Positions 41,397 to 50,474 are shown, counted from the first letter of the stretch. The stretch: DNA of 64,000 nt from Actinorugispora endophytica (GCF_004363075.1 NZ_SNYN01000003.1:62001-126000), one strand, 5' to 3'. Numbers and translations are program-made. The notes: generated from the letters alone by a model not told the origin.

Positions 41397-42515
41397 ATGA
41401 GCAACGACACCACCACAAGCGGGTTGACGTTCGACATCCAGGTCTCCCCCCGGCGGAGGACCCCGCAGGAGCGGGAGGCGATCCTGGAGAGCCCCGGGTT
41501 CGGCAAAGTGTTCACCGACCACATGGTCACCATCCGCTACAGCGAGGAGAAGGGCTGGTACGACGCCCGCCTCGAGCCCTACGGGCCGCTCTCGCTCGAC
41601 CCGGCGACCTCGGTCCTGCACTACGCGCAGGAGATTTTCGAGGGCCTGAAGGCGTACCGGCACCCCGACGGCTCCATCGCGGCCTTCCGCCCCGAGGCCA
41701 ACGCCGCGCGCTTCAACCGCAGCGCCGTGCGCATGGCGATGCCGGAGCTGCCCGAGGACCTGTTCATCGGCGCGATCGAGACCCTGCTGGCGCACGAGGC
41801 CGACTGGGTCCCCGTCAAGCCCGACATGAGCCTCTACCTGCGTCCCTTCATGATCTCCACCGACGTGGGCATGGGCGTCAACAGGCCGTCCGGCACCTAC
41901 CTGTTCGTCCTCATCGCCTCCCCCTCCGAGGCGTACTTCGCCAGCGGGGTCAAGCCGGTCACGGTCTGGCTGAGCGAGGACTACACCCGCGCAGTGCGCG
42001 GCGGCACCGGCGAGGCCAAGTTCGGCGGCAACTACGCGGCCAGCTTCCTGGCCCAGGCGCAAGCCGTGGAGAAGGGCTGCGACCAGGTCGTCTGGCTCGA
42101 CGCGGTCGAGCACCGCTGGGTCGAGGAGATGGGCGGGATGAACCTGTTCTTCGTGTTCGGCTCCGGCGCGGACGCCCGCCTGCTCACCCCCGAGCTGACC
42201 GGCACGCTGCTGCCGGGCGTCACCCGCGACTCGCTGCTGAAGCTGGCCCCCGAACTCGGCATCCCCGTCGAGGAGGGCCGAATCTCCACCGACCAGTGGC
42301 GCGAGGCGGCGGTCGGCGGCGAGCTCACCGAGGTGTTCGCGTGCGGCACCGCGGCCGTCATCACCCCGGTCTCGCACGTCAAGAGCACCCGGGGCGGGTT
42401 CCAGATCGGCGACGGGCAGCCCGGCCCGGTCACCATGCGCCTGCGCGAGGAGCTGGTGGCCCTCCAGTACGGCACCCGCCCGGACAACCACGGCTGGGTC
42501 CGCACGTTCGGCTGA
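41397..42515 (+). CDS. ilvE: Branched-chain amino acid aminotransferase
   Basis: PLP enzyme for the last step of Ile, Val and Leu synthesis and the first step of their breakdown. 372 residues, group II type. Visible: [41 protein letters not shown], the PLP Lys region [12 protein letters not shown], then [14 protein letters not shown] and the C-terminal [20 protein letters not shown] 41397 is chosen because GAGAGGA precedes it and homology starts there. It sits between leuB and cimA. Confidence 0.95.
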   Translation: MSNDTTTSGLTFDIQVSPRRRTPQEREAILESPGFGKVFTDHMVTIRYSEEKGWYDARLEPYGPLSLDPATSVLHYAQEIFEGLKAYRHPDGSIAAFRPEANAARFNRSAVRMAMPELPEDLFIGAIETLLAHEADWVPVKPDMSLYLRPFMISTDVGMGVNRPSGTYLFVLIASPSEAYFASGVKPVTVWLSEDYTRAVRGGTGEAKFGGNYAASFLAQAQAVEKGCDQVVWLDAVEHRWVEEMGGMNLFFVFGSGADARLLTPELTGTLLPGVTRDSLLKLAPELGIPVEEGRISTDQWREAAVGGELTEVFACGTAAVITPVSHVKSTRGGFQIGDGQPGPVTMRLREELVALQYGTRPDNHGWVRTFG

Positions 42516-42663
42516 CCGGGCCCCGCCCCGAGCGCGGGAACGGCCTCCGCGGCCTTCGCGGGGGCCGTTCCCGTTCCGGGACCGCCCCCGAGCGCCACGT
42601 GGGGCACCGGAGGCGGGGGAGCCCCGGTGCGATCCGGGGGAGGCGTGTGGCACACTTGTTCCC

Positions 42664-42705
42664 GTGTCGCCTCAGGCCATCATTATCGTGAGGCGCGCCG
42701 GCTGA
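42664..42705 (+). CDS. cimA leader peptide (attenuation)
   Basis: A 13-codon frame GTG...TGA encoding MSPQAIIIVRRAG, with Ile-Ile-Ile-Val in a row. A T-tailed terminator follows 22 bases after the stop, then cimA. The Ile-rich control sequence fits the product of the gene it precedes. Confidence 0.85.
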   Translation: MSPQAIIIVRRAG

Positions 42706-42727
42706 AAACGGACCCCGCCGGCGCGCT

Positions 42728-42757
42728 GACCTCTCGTGTCCACGAGGGGTCTTTTTT
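42728..42757 (+). terminator. Attenuator terminator before cimA
   Basis: Stem gacctctcg/cgaggggtc (one G-U pair), followed by six T residues. The second T-tailed terminator of the amino acid region, again directly after a leader peptide. Confidence 0.85.
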
Positions 42758-42811
42758 GTTGGCATCGGAGGGTCGGCCACCAGGTGACATCCACTTCCGG
42801 GAGTTCCCCAA

Positions 42812-44395
42812 ATGCTGGACGACAGTTTCCACGTATTCGACACGACGCTGCGCGACGGCGCGCAGCGCGAGGGCGTCAACCTCACCGTCGCCGACAAACT
42901 GGCGATCGCGAAGCTGCTCGACGAGTTCGGCGTGGGCTTCATCGAGGGGGGATGGCCGGGGGCCAACCCGAAGGACACGGAGTTCTTTCAGCGGGCTCGA
43001 ACAGAGCTCTCGCTGAAACACGCGCAGCTCACCGCGTTCGGCGCGACCCGCCGGGCCGGTGTGCGGGCCGCCGACGACCCTCAGGTGGCCGCCCTGCGCG
43101 ACTCCGGCGCGCCGGTCGTCACCCTTGTCGCCAAGAGCGACGACCGGCACGTCGAACTGGCACTGCGCACCACCCTCGACGAGAACCTCGCGATGGTCGC
43201 GGACACCGTGTCCTACCTGCGCGAGCAGGGGCAGCGCGTCTTCCTGGACTGCGAGCACTTCTTCGACGGCTATCGCCACAACCCGGAGTACGCGCTCAGC
43301 GTGGTGCGCACCGCCGTCGAGGCGGGCGTGTCCGTGGTCGTGCTGTGCGACACCAACGGCGGGATGCTGCCCGCCGACGTCACCCGGATCGTCACCGAGG
43401 TCCGCGAGGCGACCGGGGCGCGCCTGGGCATCCACGCCCAGGACGACAGCGGCTGCGCGGTGGCCAACACGCTGGCCGCCGTCGACGCCGGCGCCACGCA
43501 CGTGCAGTGCACCGCCAACGGCTACGGCGAGAGGGTCGGCAACGCCAACCTGTTCTCCGTGGCCGCCGCCCTGGTGCTCAAGCACGGCCGCGAGGTGCTG
43601 CCCGAGGGCTGCCTGCGCGAGATGACCAGGGTCTCCCAGGCCGTCGCCGAGATCGTGAACATCGCACCGGCCACCCACCAGCCGTACGTCGGCGTCTCCG
43701 CGTTCGCGCACAAGGCCGGGCTGCACGCCTCGGCGATCAAGGTGGACCCCGACCTCTACCAGCACCTCGACCCGGAGCTGGTGGGCAACGACATGCGCAT
43801 GCTGGTCTCGGACATGGCGGGGCGCGCCTCGGTCGAGCTCAAGTCCCGGGAGCTCGGTGTGGAGCTGGCCGGGGACCGCGAGACGCTGGGCCGGGTCGTG
43901 GACCGGGTCAAGGCGCTGGAGCTGGCCGGGTACAGCTTCGAGGCGGCGGACGCCTCCCTGGAGCTGCTGCTGCGCGAGGAGGCGGGCCAACCGGTGCGCT
44001 ACTTCGAGGTGGAGTCGTGGCGCGCGATCTCCGAGCGGCGCCCTGACGGGGCCAACGTCAGCGAGGCCACCGTGAAACTGCACGTCAAGGGCGAGCGGGT
44101 GATCGCCACCGGTGAGGGCAACGGCCCCGTCAACGCGCTGGACCGGGCGCTGCGCTCGGCGCTGGAGGGCGTCTACTCGGCGCTGGCCACCATGGAGCTG
44201 TCCGACTACAAGGTGCGCATCCTCGAGGGGACCTCGGGCACCGACGCCGTCACCCGGGTCCTGATCGGCTCCACCGACGGCAGGGGCGAGTGGACCACCG
44301 TCGGCGTCGGCGAGAACGTCATCGACGCCTCCTGGATCGCGCTGGAGCAGGCCATCACCTACGGCCTGATGCGCCAGGGCTACCCGCAGGGCTGA
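42812..44395 (+). CDS. cimA: Citramalate synthase
   Basis: Condenses acetyl-CoA with pyruvate to (R)-citramalate, giving isoleucine without threonine. 527 residues, LeuA/CimA family. Catalytic barrel with DTTLRDGAQREGVNLTVADK, the CimA-type FIEGGWPGANPKD (LeuA has a different loop here), and metal-binding IHAQDDSGCAVANTL and QCTANGYGERVGNANL. The HKAGLHASAIKVDP segment and a C-terminal regulatory (LeuA dimer) domain follow. The attenuator with Ile codons upstream supports an isoleucine role over a second isopropylmalate synthase. Confidence 0.93.
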   Translation: MLDDSFHVFDTTLRDGAQREGVNLTVADKLAIAKLLDEFGVGFIEGGWPGANPKDTEFFQRARTELSLKHAQLTAFGATRRAGVRAADDPQVAALRDSGAPVVTLVAKSDDRHVELALRTTLDENLAMVADTVSYLREQGQRVFLDCEHFFDGYRHNPEYALSVVRTAVEAGVSVVVLCDTNGGMLPADVTRIVTEVREATGARLGIHAQDDSGCAVANTLAAVDAGATHVQCTANGYGERVGNANLFSVAAALVLKHGREVLPEGCLREMTRVSQAVAEIVNIAPATHQPYVGVSAFAHKAGLHASAIKVDPDLYQHLDPELVGNDMRMLVSDMAGRASVELKSRELGVELAGDRETLGRVVDRVKALELAGYSFEAADASLELLLREEAGQPVRYFEVESWRAISERRPDGANVSEATVKLHVKGERVIATGEGNGPVNALDRALRSALEGVYSALATMELSDYKVRILEGTSGTDAVTRVLIGSTDGRGEWTTVGVGENVIDASWIALEQAITYGLMRQGYPQG

Positions 44396-44435
44396 CCGGG
44401 CGCGTGCCGGGCCCGCGGGCCCGGCACGCGCCCGG
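44396..44435. terminator. Bidirectional terminator between cimA and Rieske gene
   Basis: Perfect 19-bp stem (44396-44414 with 44417-44435). It starts right after the cimA stop and ends right before the stop of the convergent Rieske gene. Confidence 0.85.
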
Positions 44436-44906
44436 TCAGGCCAGGGTGATCCCGTCGTCCCCGACGCTGACCGCGATCTCGGGCAGCGGCTCCGTGGCGG
44501 GTCCGGCGACGACGGACCCGTCGGCGATGTCGAACCGGGCCCCGTGGCAGGGGCAGTTGATCGTGCCGTCGCTGACGTCGGCGACCGTGCAGCCCTGGTG
44601 CGTGCAGGTCGAGGAGAACGCCATGATCGTTCCGGCCTCGGGCTGGGTGACGACCACCGATCCGTCCGGGAACACGGTTCCGCCTCCCACCGGGATCTCG
44701 TCGATCCGGGCGAAGGGCTCGCCGCCGCCCTCGGGAGTGCCGCTGCCCGCCGGATCGGACGGTGCGGGGGAGGACGGTTCCGGGGTCTCCTCCGGAGCGC
44801 CTCCGCAGGCCGCGAGCACCCCTGTCAGGAGGGTTCCCCCGGCCACCGCGAGCACGCCTCTTCGAGAGGTGCAAACGGCTCCATCGCAGTGCTGGCTGTT
44901 TGCCAT
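44436..44906 (-). CDS. Rieske [2Fe-2S] lipoprotein with Tat-type signal
   Basis: Exported electron-transfer protein of 156 residues. N-terminus: twin arginine (TSRRGVLAV), hydrophobic stretch, lipobox VLAAC with Cys34 as lipid site. A Pro/Ser/Gly linker follows, then a Rieske domain with ligands Cys101 and His103 in CTHQGC and Cys118 and His121 in CPCHGARF; Cys106 and Cys120 fit the usual disulfide. It lacks the length and membrane anchor of the bc1-complex protein, so it is a stand-alone Rieske lipoprotein. The partner is unknown. Confidence 0.92.
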   Translation of the reverse strand: MANSQHCDGAVCTSRRGVLAVAGGTLLTGVLAACGGAPEETPEPSSPAPSDPAGSGTPEGGGEPFARIDEIPVGGGTVFPDGSVVVTQPEAGTIMAFSSTCTHQGCTVADVSDGTINCPCHGARFDIADGSVVAGPATEPLPEIAVSVGDDGITLA

Positions 44907-45003
44907 CGACGTGTTCCTGTCGTCTCGGTCCGATCGAGCGGGACTGAAACGGTAGAAGAGGCGTACTAGAGAACCATTGGATTCCGGATAGAGGACTCTT
45001 ACC

Positions 45004-45083
45004 GGTTCTCCCGGTGATCTTGACCTTTCCGGGGTCTCAGAGGTGCTTGAGACCCCGGAAAGGTCAAGATCACCGGGAGAACC
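45004..45083. repeat. Palindromic intergenic repeat, copy B
   Basis: Perfect 36-bp arms (45004-45039 with 45048-45083) and an eight-base loop, with the shared core gatcttgacctttccggggtctc. It lies just downstream of the DUF3152 gene (minus strand) and probably terminates it. Confidence 0.9.
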
Positions 45084-45102
45084 ACCACGAACCGGAGCCT
45101 TC

Positions 45103-45891
45103 CTAGGGGTGCGGCCAGCCGTTCTTCTCGCAGCCCTCGAGGCCGAAGGTCTGCTGCTGCATGACGGGGGCCTGCTCGCCGGCGCCGGGGCAGCCCACGT
45201 GGCCGTGGCCGAGGGCGTGGCCGACCTCGTGGTTGATCACGTAGGTCCGGTAGGTCTCCAGGTCGTCGTCGAAGTGCGGAACCCCGGAGACCCAGCGGTT
45301 CTGGTTGATCATCGCGCGGCCCTCGGCGAAGCAGGAGACGTAGCCGCCGGTCCGCAGGGGCGCGCACCTGTCGTCAACGGTCGCGGGGGAGGCGAGGGTG
45401 ACCCGGAAGTCCACCGGACCCTCGTCCACCCGCTGCAGGGACATGGCGCCGTCGTGGCTCCAGCTCCTGGGGTCGCCCAGGATCGTCTCGACCGCCGCGG
45501 CGAAGTCCTCCGCCTCGCCGGGCAGGCCCTTCTCGACCTCCACGGTGTAGCGCTTGAGCGGGCCTTCACCCGCGGGTTCGCTCTCGCCCTCGACCACCCG
45601 CAGGTCGCCGCTGCCGCTGGACACCTCCTCCACCACGGACCGCAGGAGCGGAGGGGGTGGAGAGGGTGCCGCCGACGAGGACGGCACGGCGGGCTCGCGC
45701 TGCGGGTCGAGGGACGTCGCGGGGATCGCCGAGTCCGGAGCGGACCCGTCCGGTGTCAGGACACCGGTCGACACGGCTCCCAGGCCGGTGGCGCCGAGGG
45801 CCAGTCCCAGCAGCGCCACCCACGGCACCCGACGCCGCCGATGCCGACCGGTTCGTCGCGGTCGTCGTGTCTTCGGCGAGGACGTGGACAA
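45103..45891 (-). CDS. DUF3152-type secreted or membrane-anchored putative zinc protease
   Basis: 262 residues. Basic N-terminus followed by one hydrophobic helix ([22 protein letters not shown], about 24-45), a Pro/Ser linker, and a C-terminal domain with the zinc-protease-like signature [11 protein letters not shown] (221-231, HExGHxxGxxH) ending CPG. Such DUF3152 proteins are frequent in actinobacteria; the substrate is not known. The TTG start at 45891 has AGAAAGG upstream. The flanking region to the right is full of gene remnants. Confidence 0.8.
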   Translation of the reverse strand: MSTSSPKTRRPRRTGRHRRRRVPWVALLGLALGATGLGAVSTGVLTPDGSAPDSAIPATSLDPQREPAVPSSSAAPSPPPPLLRSVVEEVSSGSGDLRVVEGESEPAGEGPLKRYTVEVEKGLPGEAEDFAAAVETILGDPRSWSHDGAMSLQRVDEGPVDFRVTLASPATVDDRCAPLRTGGYVSCFAEGRAMINQNRWVSGVPHFDDDLETYRTYVINHEVGHALGHGHVGCPGAGEQAPVMQQQTFGLEGCEKNGWPHP

Positions 45892-46006
45892 GCGGCGACC
45901 TTTCTCGCGGGCGGTGGAATCGTTCTATTATCGCAGATCAGGCAAGTCCGTATTACGAAAGGGGCACGGTTCTGGCGCCTCCTTCGCCCTGCGCCGACGG
46001 GGTGGC

Positions 46007-46114
46007 CCGCCTCGGATCGGTCCTGGGCCCGGACGTGCTGGACGACCTCGAAGCCCCAGAGCTCGCTTCCGGTCGCGGCGGGGCCGCCGTCCCCGTTGTG
46101 CCCGTGCCCGGTAC
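46007..46114 (-). pseudogene. Fragment of a duplicated monooxygenase gene (C-terminal end)
   Basis: Matches 48012-48122 closely: both encode GPAATGSELWGFEVVQHVRAQD on the minus strand. Here the stop codon is altered (TGA to CGA) and the N-terminal 80 residues are absent. It abuts the transposase remnant. Confidence 0.8.
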
Positions 46115-46130
46115 ATGCCAAAGCCTCTGA

Positions 46131-46442
46131 AAACCCGGTACGGAACACAACTGCGAAACCGCCCTGGTCAAGACCCGCGCTCTGCTCAACGTACGCGGAA
46201 TCCGCGGCCGCATTGCGCACAGAAGCGGAAAGGCGCCGATCCAGACCAGCCGGCGGTGGCAAGCCGAACGCGTCCACGCATGGCGGAACGCCTTCTGTCG
46301 GCTCGCCCGCTGCTACGAGCGGTGCGCCACCGTGGTCGACGCGTTCTTCGACCTCGCCGAGATGATCATAACCGTGCGTAGCCTGATCCGCCAAGCATGG
46401 ACGACTCGCCGCTGGGGAGTACGCCCGAACCGTCGGCCATGA
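46131..46442 (+). mobile_element. IS5-type transposase remnant (C-terminal part)
   Basis: The open frame from 46131 to the TGA at 46440-46442 reads, after a short lead, ALVKTRALLNVRGIRGRIA, APIQTSRRWQAERVHAWRNA, then CRLARCYERC, DAFFDLAEMIITVRSLIRQ and WTTRRWG. This is the C-terminal pattern of IS5-family transposases, with the late catalytic-region ER. No start, no N-terminal DDE parts and no inverted repeats were found, so it is a dead fragment. Confidence 0.8.
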
Positions 46443-46450
46443 CCGCACGC

Positions 46451-46954
46451 CTACCCTGCGGACTTTCGCAGACCCAAATCCGGCGGATCGCTGAAGATGT
46501 CAGCCAGGGAAGCCTTCTGGGCGCGATCTGCATTGGAGCGTCCCGCTGGAGGCGAATCAGAAAGTTGATTCGTCCCGTCCGAAGTCGAGGAACCCGTTAC
46601 GTTCGCCAGGAATTTCTGGTTGACCTCGATGAGGTGGTCAAGTGCTTCCCTGGCGGCGGCCAGACTGTCAATCGTGGATGAAAGGCGGGTCCGCTCCTCA
46701 TTCATCGCCGTCGATGCCTGCCGGGCCCTGTCCATGTCGGGATGCGTCATGCAGGGGACCAACTGGGCGATGGTCCTACTGGACATCCCGGCGGCCAGGA
46801 AGACCCGGATCAGCGCCACCCGCTGGACGTGCCCGTCGTCGTAGCGCCGCTGGCCGCTGGGGGACCTTGTGCTGGCCAGCAGACCCTGCTGCTCGTAGTA
46901 GCGCAGCGAACGACGGCTCGCTCCCGTCCGGGCGGACAGTTCACCGATCCGCAT
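46451..46954 (-). CDS. MerR-family transcriptional regulator
   Basis: A 167-residue regulator. Winged helix-turn-helix at the N-terminus (MRIGELSARTGASRRSLRYYEQQGLL, then SGQRRYDDGHVQRVALIRVFLAAG), a dimerisation coiled coil (MNEERTRLSSTIDSLAAAREALDHLIE) and a variable tail without the cysteines of metal sensors. ATG 46954 follows GAGAGG. Divergently transcribed from the EthD-domain gene, with a MerR-like long-spacer promoter between them, so it likely controls that gene. Composition is AT-richer than the core genome, which suggests acquisition. Confidence 0.9.
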   Translation of the reverse strand: MRIGELSARTGASRRSLRYYEQQGLLASTRSPSGQRRYDDGHVQRVALIRVFLAAGMSSRTIAQLVPCMTHPDMDRARQASTAMNEERTRLSSTIDSLAAAREALDHLIEVNQKFLANVTGSSTSDGTNQLSDSPPAGRSNADRAQKASLADIFSDPPDLGLRKSAG

Positions 46955-46993
46955 CTCAACCTCTCGTGTGCATTGGGTCACAGCGACTTGCCC

Positions 46994-47024
46994 TTGACGT
47001 CGATGTGAGCGTTTAGGTTAAACC
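46994..47024 (+). promoter_or_regulatory. MerR-type promoter candidate with 19-base spacer and dyad
   Basis: TTGACG (46994-46999) and TAAACC (47019-47024) are 19 bases apart, the overlong spacing typical of MerR-activated promoters. The dyad GTTTA GGT TAAAC (47011-47023) lies in the spacer and overlaps the -10. Confidence 0.5.
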
Positions 47025-47102
47025 CAATGGCCCGCGACCCGCTTCCAGGGCGTCAGGTCGCTGGCCTCCCGCGTCCACGAGAGCACGAAAGTGGAGAAGT
47101 CA

Positions 47103-47438
47103 TTGATCAAGTTCGCCTTCATGGTCAACCGTGTCGATGGAATGGCCTTCGAGGAATTCGTTGAGCACCACCGAAACCGCCACGCCCCGTTGTTCGCCTC
47201 CATCCCGGAAGCGCGGCAGTATGTGAAGAGGTACGCCGTCTCTCATCCGGTTTCGGCTGAAGGGTACCCTGGTTCGGCCTACGACGGTCTCACCGAGATC
47301 TGGTTTGAAAGCTGGGCGGACCACGACGCTTTCTTTGCTTCCAAGAATTACAAAGAGCTGGTGAACCCGGACGAGGGCAAGTTCATCGATATGAATTCGG
47401 TGGCAGTAATGGTCACCGAAGAAAGGGTTGTGATCTAG
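47103..47438 (+). CDS. EthD-domain (dimeric alpha/beta barrel) protein
   Basis: A 111-residue small protein from the TTG at 47103 (MIKFAFMVNRVDGMAFEEFVEHHRNRH...), which has GGAG six bases upstream. GTG at 47091 would add four residues. It has the EthD pattern: an N-terminal strand, then the conserved EEFVEHHRNRHAPL helix and a C-terminal FIDMNSVAVMVTEE. Relatives take part in oxidation of xenobiotics or aromatic polyketides, often as helper proteins. Controlled in all likelihood by the divergent MerR gene. Confidence 0.85.
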   Translation: MIKFAFMVNRVDGMAFEEFVEHHRNRHAPLFASIPEARQYVKRYAVSHPVSAEGYPGSAYDGLTEIWFESWADHDAFFASKNYKELVNPDEGKFIDMNSVAVMVTEERVVI

Positions 47439-48021
47439 GGAAGCCCCGGCGCGGGGGTGGTCGGGGCTCTGTCGGGTCGGGGTCCGCTCGGGGTCTGTGA
47501 CGGCGGGCGGGGCCGGAGGTCCGCGCGTGCCCGCCAGGTGTCCGTGACGCGGCGGTTCGCGGGCCGGCCCTGCCCCGATCCGGAATGATCACGGGCTTTC
47601 TGCCCGTTTCGGGGCCGGGAAGGGCAGAAAGCCCACGACCGTCAACGGAACCCTCACGCGACGGACATCATGGGCGCGGCCCCGGCTCCCGCCCGCCGTC
47701 GCCGCTCGCCGTGACCTCGCGATCCGCGTGGCGTGAGGCCGAAAGACCCACCCGAAGCACCGGCACGCGAACCACCCCCGCGCCGGAACCTCCATAGTCC
47801 TTTGGCTTTTGAGTCAGGACAGGGGGGAACGACGAATCGGAAGCGTCCTTGAAGCGGCTCTCCTGGGCTTGTCGCGATAGGAGTTCGGCGCCCCGGCAGA
47901 AGCGGTGGCGCGCGCATCGAGCGCGAAGGGCTGTCCACGGCCACGGCGCCCCGTCTCCTCATCGAGGCCCGCAAGCCCCGCTGACCTATCCGGGAGGCGG
48001 GGTGCGGGCGTCCGCCTCGGA
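47439..48021. other. Intergenic region with hairpin and repeat copy 2
   Basis: 583 bases. It holds a 13-bp perfect inverted repeat gggctttctgccc/gggcagaaagccc (47593-47605 with 47622-47634) immediately followed by the second copy of the 71-base repeat. From 47800 on, sequence of unclear origin, possibly further gene remnants. No intact gene seen. Confidence 0.5.
47635..47705. repeat. Intergenic repeat, copy 2 (71-base conserved segment)
   Basis: Matches 27270-27340 at about 61 of 71 bases without gaps, 20 kb away. Both copies are preceded by a palindrome of different sequence. Confidence 0.75.
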
Positions 48022-48375
48022 TCAGTCCTGGGCCCGGACGTGCTGGACGACCTCGAAGCCCCAGAGTTCGCTTCCGGTCGCGGCGGGGCCCTCGTTCCCG
48101 TGGCCGTGGCCGTGCCCGGTACGCCCGGCGTCCTCGGAGGCCTGGGCGTGTCCCTGCTGGAAGGAGCGGCTCCGCAGCCAGCCCTGGAAGTCCTGCTCGG
48201 AGCGCCAGCGCGTGTAGACCAGGTACTTGTCGGTTCCCTCGACCGGCCGGAGCAGCTGGAACTCCTCGAAACCGGGCTGGTTCTCCACCAGGCCCGCGCG
48301 CCTGGAGAAGCGCTCCTCCAGGGTCGCCCCGGTGCCGGCGGGTACGGTCAGGACGTTGAACTTCACGACACTCAT
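48022..48375 (-). CDS. Antibiotic biosynthesis monooxygenase (ABM) family protein
   Basis: A 117-residue dimeric alpha/beta-barrel protein like the small monooxygenases and IsdG/MhuD haem-degrading enzymes. Core seen as VVKFNVLTVPAGTGATLEERF, FEEFQLLRPVEGTDKYLVYTRW and FQGWLRSRSF. The C-terminal extension is His/Gly-rich (GHGHGHG) and ends GSELWGFEVVQHVRAQD, a stretch duplicated as a fragment at 46.0 kb. ATG 48375 has GAGAGG upstream. Substrate unknown; both haem and polyketide roles are possible. Confidence 0.85.
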   Translation of the reverse strand: MSVVKFNVLTVPAGTGATLEERFSRRAGLVENQPGFEEFQLLRPVEGTDKYLVYTRWRSEQDFQGWLRSRSFQQGHAQASEDAGRTGHGHGHGNEGPAATGSELWGFEVVQHVRAQD

Positions 48376-48548
48376 GAGACGCCTCTCAGTGATCACGGGT
48401 CGGGTTACCGGCCCAACCTAGACCATGCGCCCGCGGTCGCGCGGCCACCGGGCCGCGAACGGCGCCGGACAGGGCGGCGCCCGCCCACCTCGGTGGTGGA
48501 CGGGCGCCGGTTTCCTGTGTTTTCTCCCGTCAGCGGCAGGTCAGGGGC

Positions 48549-50288
48549 CTACAGCGGGGGGTAGGCGTTCTCCATCAGCTCCTGGAACTGGGCGGAGAAC
48601 CAGTGGCCGGAGACCGGCGCGTCGGGCAGGGCACCGCTCATGTTGTCGCCGTTGCGGGCGTTGCCCTCGTAGGTCGGGTCGCACATCCGGTCGAAGCCCT
48701 TGCCCTCGGGGTTCTCGATGAACTCGCTGGAGCCGTCGGACTCGCCCGGGGGCTTCATCCAGACGTAGGCGTCGATGCCGGGCTCGGGAGCCGCGGTGGG
48801 ACGCTCGCCCAGACCCGCGCCGGACTGGTTGCACCAGTTGCCCAGGTGGATGCGGCGGTCGTAGCGGCCGCCGTCGACGTAGGCGTTGACGTCGCTCGTC
48901 GAGCCGGGGCCGTCAGGCCGGTCGGGGCCGCCCCAGCCGTTGCGGGAGGTGTCGATCAGCATGCCGATGCCAGGATCGAAGCCCGTGGAGACGAGCTCCT
49001 CGCGCAGCGCCTGGGAGAAGGACAGCTCGTCGGTGTACCGGTTCCAGTCGACCCAGTCGGACTGGCGCACCATCTGGCCGTTGATGGTCTGGTCGATGGT
49101 GAAGTGGTCTTCCTGCAGGGCCGAGTAGTTGGCCGTGTTGGCGATGAAGCCGTGCACGTCGTCGGGGGTGGCGCCAGCGGCGTTGGCGGCCTCGTAGAAC
49201 TTGTCCGCCGAAGCCCCGAAGTTGTCGTCCCAGCCGATCCAGCCGTGGTGGCCGGCGTCGATGTAGTTGTAGACGTTGGGGATGTCGCCCAGCGTGGCCA
49301 GCGCGTAGCCGACGCCCTCGACGTAGTTGCCGTTGGCGAGCATCTCGTCGCACTCGGGGGTGGCGGTCGGGCGGCTGCCGACGTTGGTGACCAGGTTCGG
49401 CAGCGAGTCGATCTCGATGGTCGTCACGATCCGCAGGTCCGAGTACGCCGGGTCGCTCATGATCTCGGCGATCGGGTCGATGTACTCGTTCTTGTAGCGG
49501 TCGATCTCGTCGGGGCCGAGCTCGCCGTTGGAGGCCAGCGCGGCGCAGTCGCGGCCGGGCAGGTTGTAGATGACGATCTGGATCACCATCTCGCCGCCGT
49601 CGGCCTGCTCGACGGCCTCGTCGAGGTGGTCGCGCAGACCGTAGCTGCCGGTGGTGGGGCTGCCGTTGCCCTCGATCGCGCTGATCTGGTCCAGCCAGAC
49701 GCCGGTCGGCTGGTCGGCGACGCGGTCGCCGCCCGGCTCGGCGGCGGCGTTGGCCGACCAGATCGGGTTCACGTACACGTCGGCGCCCACATACGGGTTG
49801 TCGACGCGTTCACCCGGATCCGGGTCGGGGTCGGGGTCGGTCCCCGGGTCGGTCGAGCCGTCGCAGACGACGCCGTTCAGCGTGAAGGTGTCAGGGGCGG
49901 GGTTGCTCCCGGAGTAGGAGCCGTTGAAGCCGAACGTGACGGTGCCGTTCGTGCTCAGGGAGGCGTTGTGGGAGACGTTGCCTACGGTGACGTCCTGGCC
50001 GGACTGGCTGAGGGAGCCGTTCCACAGGTTCGTCACCTGCTGGTTGCCCGAGAAGCTCCACTCCAGGTCCCAGCCGTTGAGCGGGTCGCCCAGGTTGGTG
50101 ACGGAGACGTTGGCGGTGAAGCCCGAACCCCAGTCGTTGACCTGGTAGTCGACCGCGCAACCAGCGGCCGCGGCGGCGGGGGAGGATGTCGCGGCCACCA
50201 GCGAGGCGCCGAGCGCCAGGGTGGATGCGGCCGCGAGACCGCTCCGCGCCCACGAGCGTCTGCCCGTGGAACGGGGTAGTTCTCTCAT
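48549..50288 (-). CDS. Secreted cellulase/exoglucanase: CBM2 plus glycoside hydrolase family 6
   Basis: Exported cellulose-degrading enzyme of 579 residues. Signal peptide (1-42, ending AAAAA), CBM2 (about 44-142, with the Trp-rich CAVDYQVNDWGSGFTANVSV and GWDLEWSFSG), an acidic Pro linker (DPGTDPDPDPDPG), then a GH6 catalytic domain. Catalytic region seen as VIYNLPGRDCAALASNGEL (about residue 245, proton-network Asp) and TIEIDSLPNLVTN (about 293). The C-terminus has IDAYVWMKPPGESDGSS. Architecture and length resemble the Thermobifida exocellobiohydrolase Cel6B. Two CelR boxes upstream imply cellobiose induction. Confidence 0.94.
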   Translation of the reverse strand: MRELPRSTGRRSWARSGLAAASTLALGASLVAATSSPAAAAAGCAVDYQVNDWGSGFTANVSVTNLGDPLNGWDLEWSFSGNQQVTNLWNGSLSQSGQDVTVGNVSHNASLSTNGTVTFGFNGSYSGSNPAPDTFTLNGVVCDGSTDPGTDPDPDPDPGERVDNPYVGADVYVNPIWSANAAAEPGGDRVADQPTGVWLDQISAIEGNGSPTTGSYGLRDHLDEAVEQADGGEMVIQIVIYNLPGRDCAALASNGELGPDEIDRYKNEYIDPIAEIMSDPAYSDLRIVTTIEIDSLPNLVTNVGSRPTATPECDEMLANGNYVEGVGYALATLGDIPNVYNYIDAGHHGWIGWDDNFGASADKFYEAANAAGATPDDVHGFIANTANYSALQEDHFTIDQTINGQMVRQSDWVDWNRYTDELSFSQALREELVSTGFDPGIGMLIDTSRNGWGGPDRPDGPGSTSDVNAYVDGGRYDRRIHLGNWCNQSGAGLGERPTAAPEPGIDAYVWMKPPGESDGSSEFIENPEGKGFDRMCDPTYEGNARNGDNMSGALPDAPVSGHWFSAQFQELMENAYPPL

Positions 50289-50474
50289 CTCGATGTCTTC
50301 CTTACCTGGAGGGTGTTCAGCCGAAGAGGGCAGTCAGTGGAACCGGGCGCCGGAGCGCGCGGTTCGGGGGCCTGCTGTGGACTCACGGATGGACGTCGCC
50401 GCCCTGGAGGGGCGCGGGGGTCGCGGGGCACGGCTTCCTCCGGTGAAGGTCGGACGGGAAGGGGAAGAGGTGCA

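Noticed and set aside
44999-45100. Insertion-sequence terminal inverted repeats at the long palindromes.
   Set aside because: The arms are only 7-10 bases apart with no transposase between them, so they are hairpins rather than IS ends.
47849-48217. Plus-strand frames at 47.8-48.5 kb as a gene.
   Set aside because: They run antisense through the ABM monooxygenase gene and have no recognisable features; at most remnants remain in 47800-48010.
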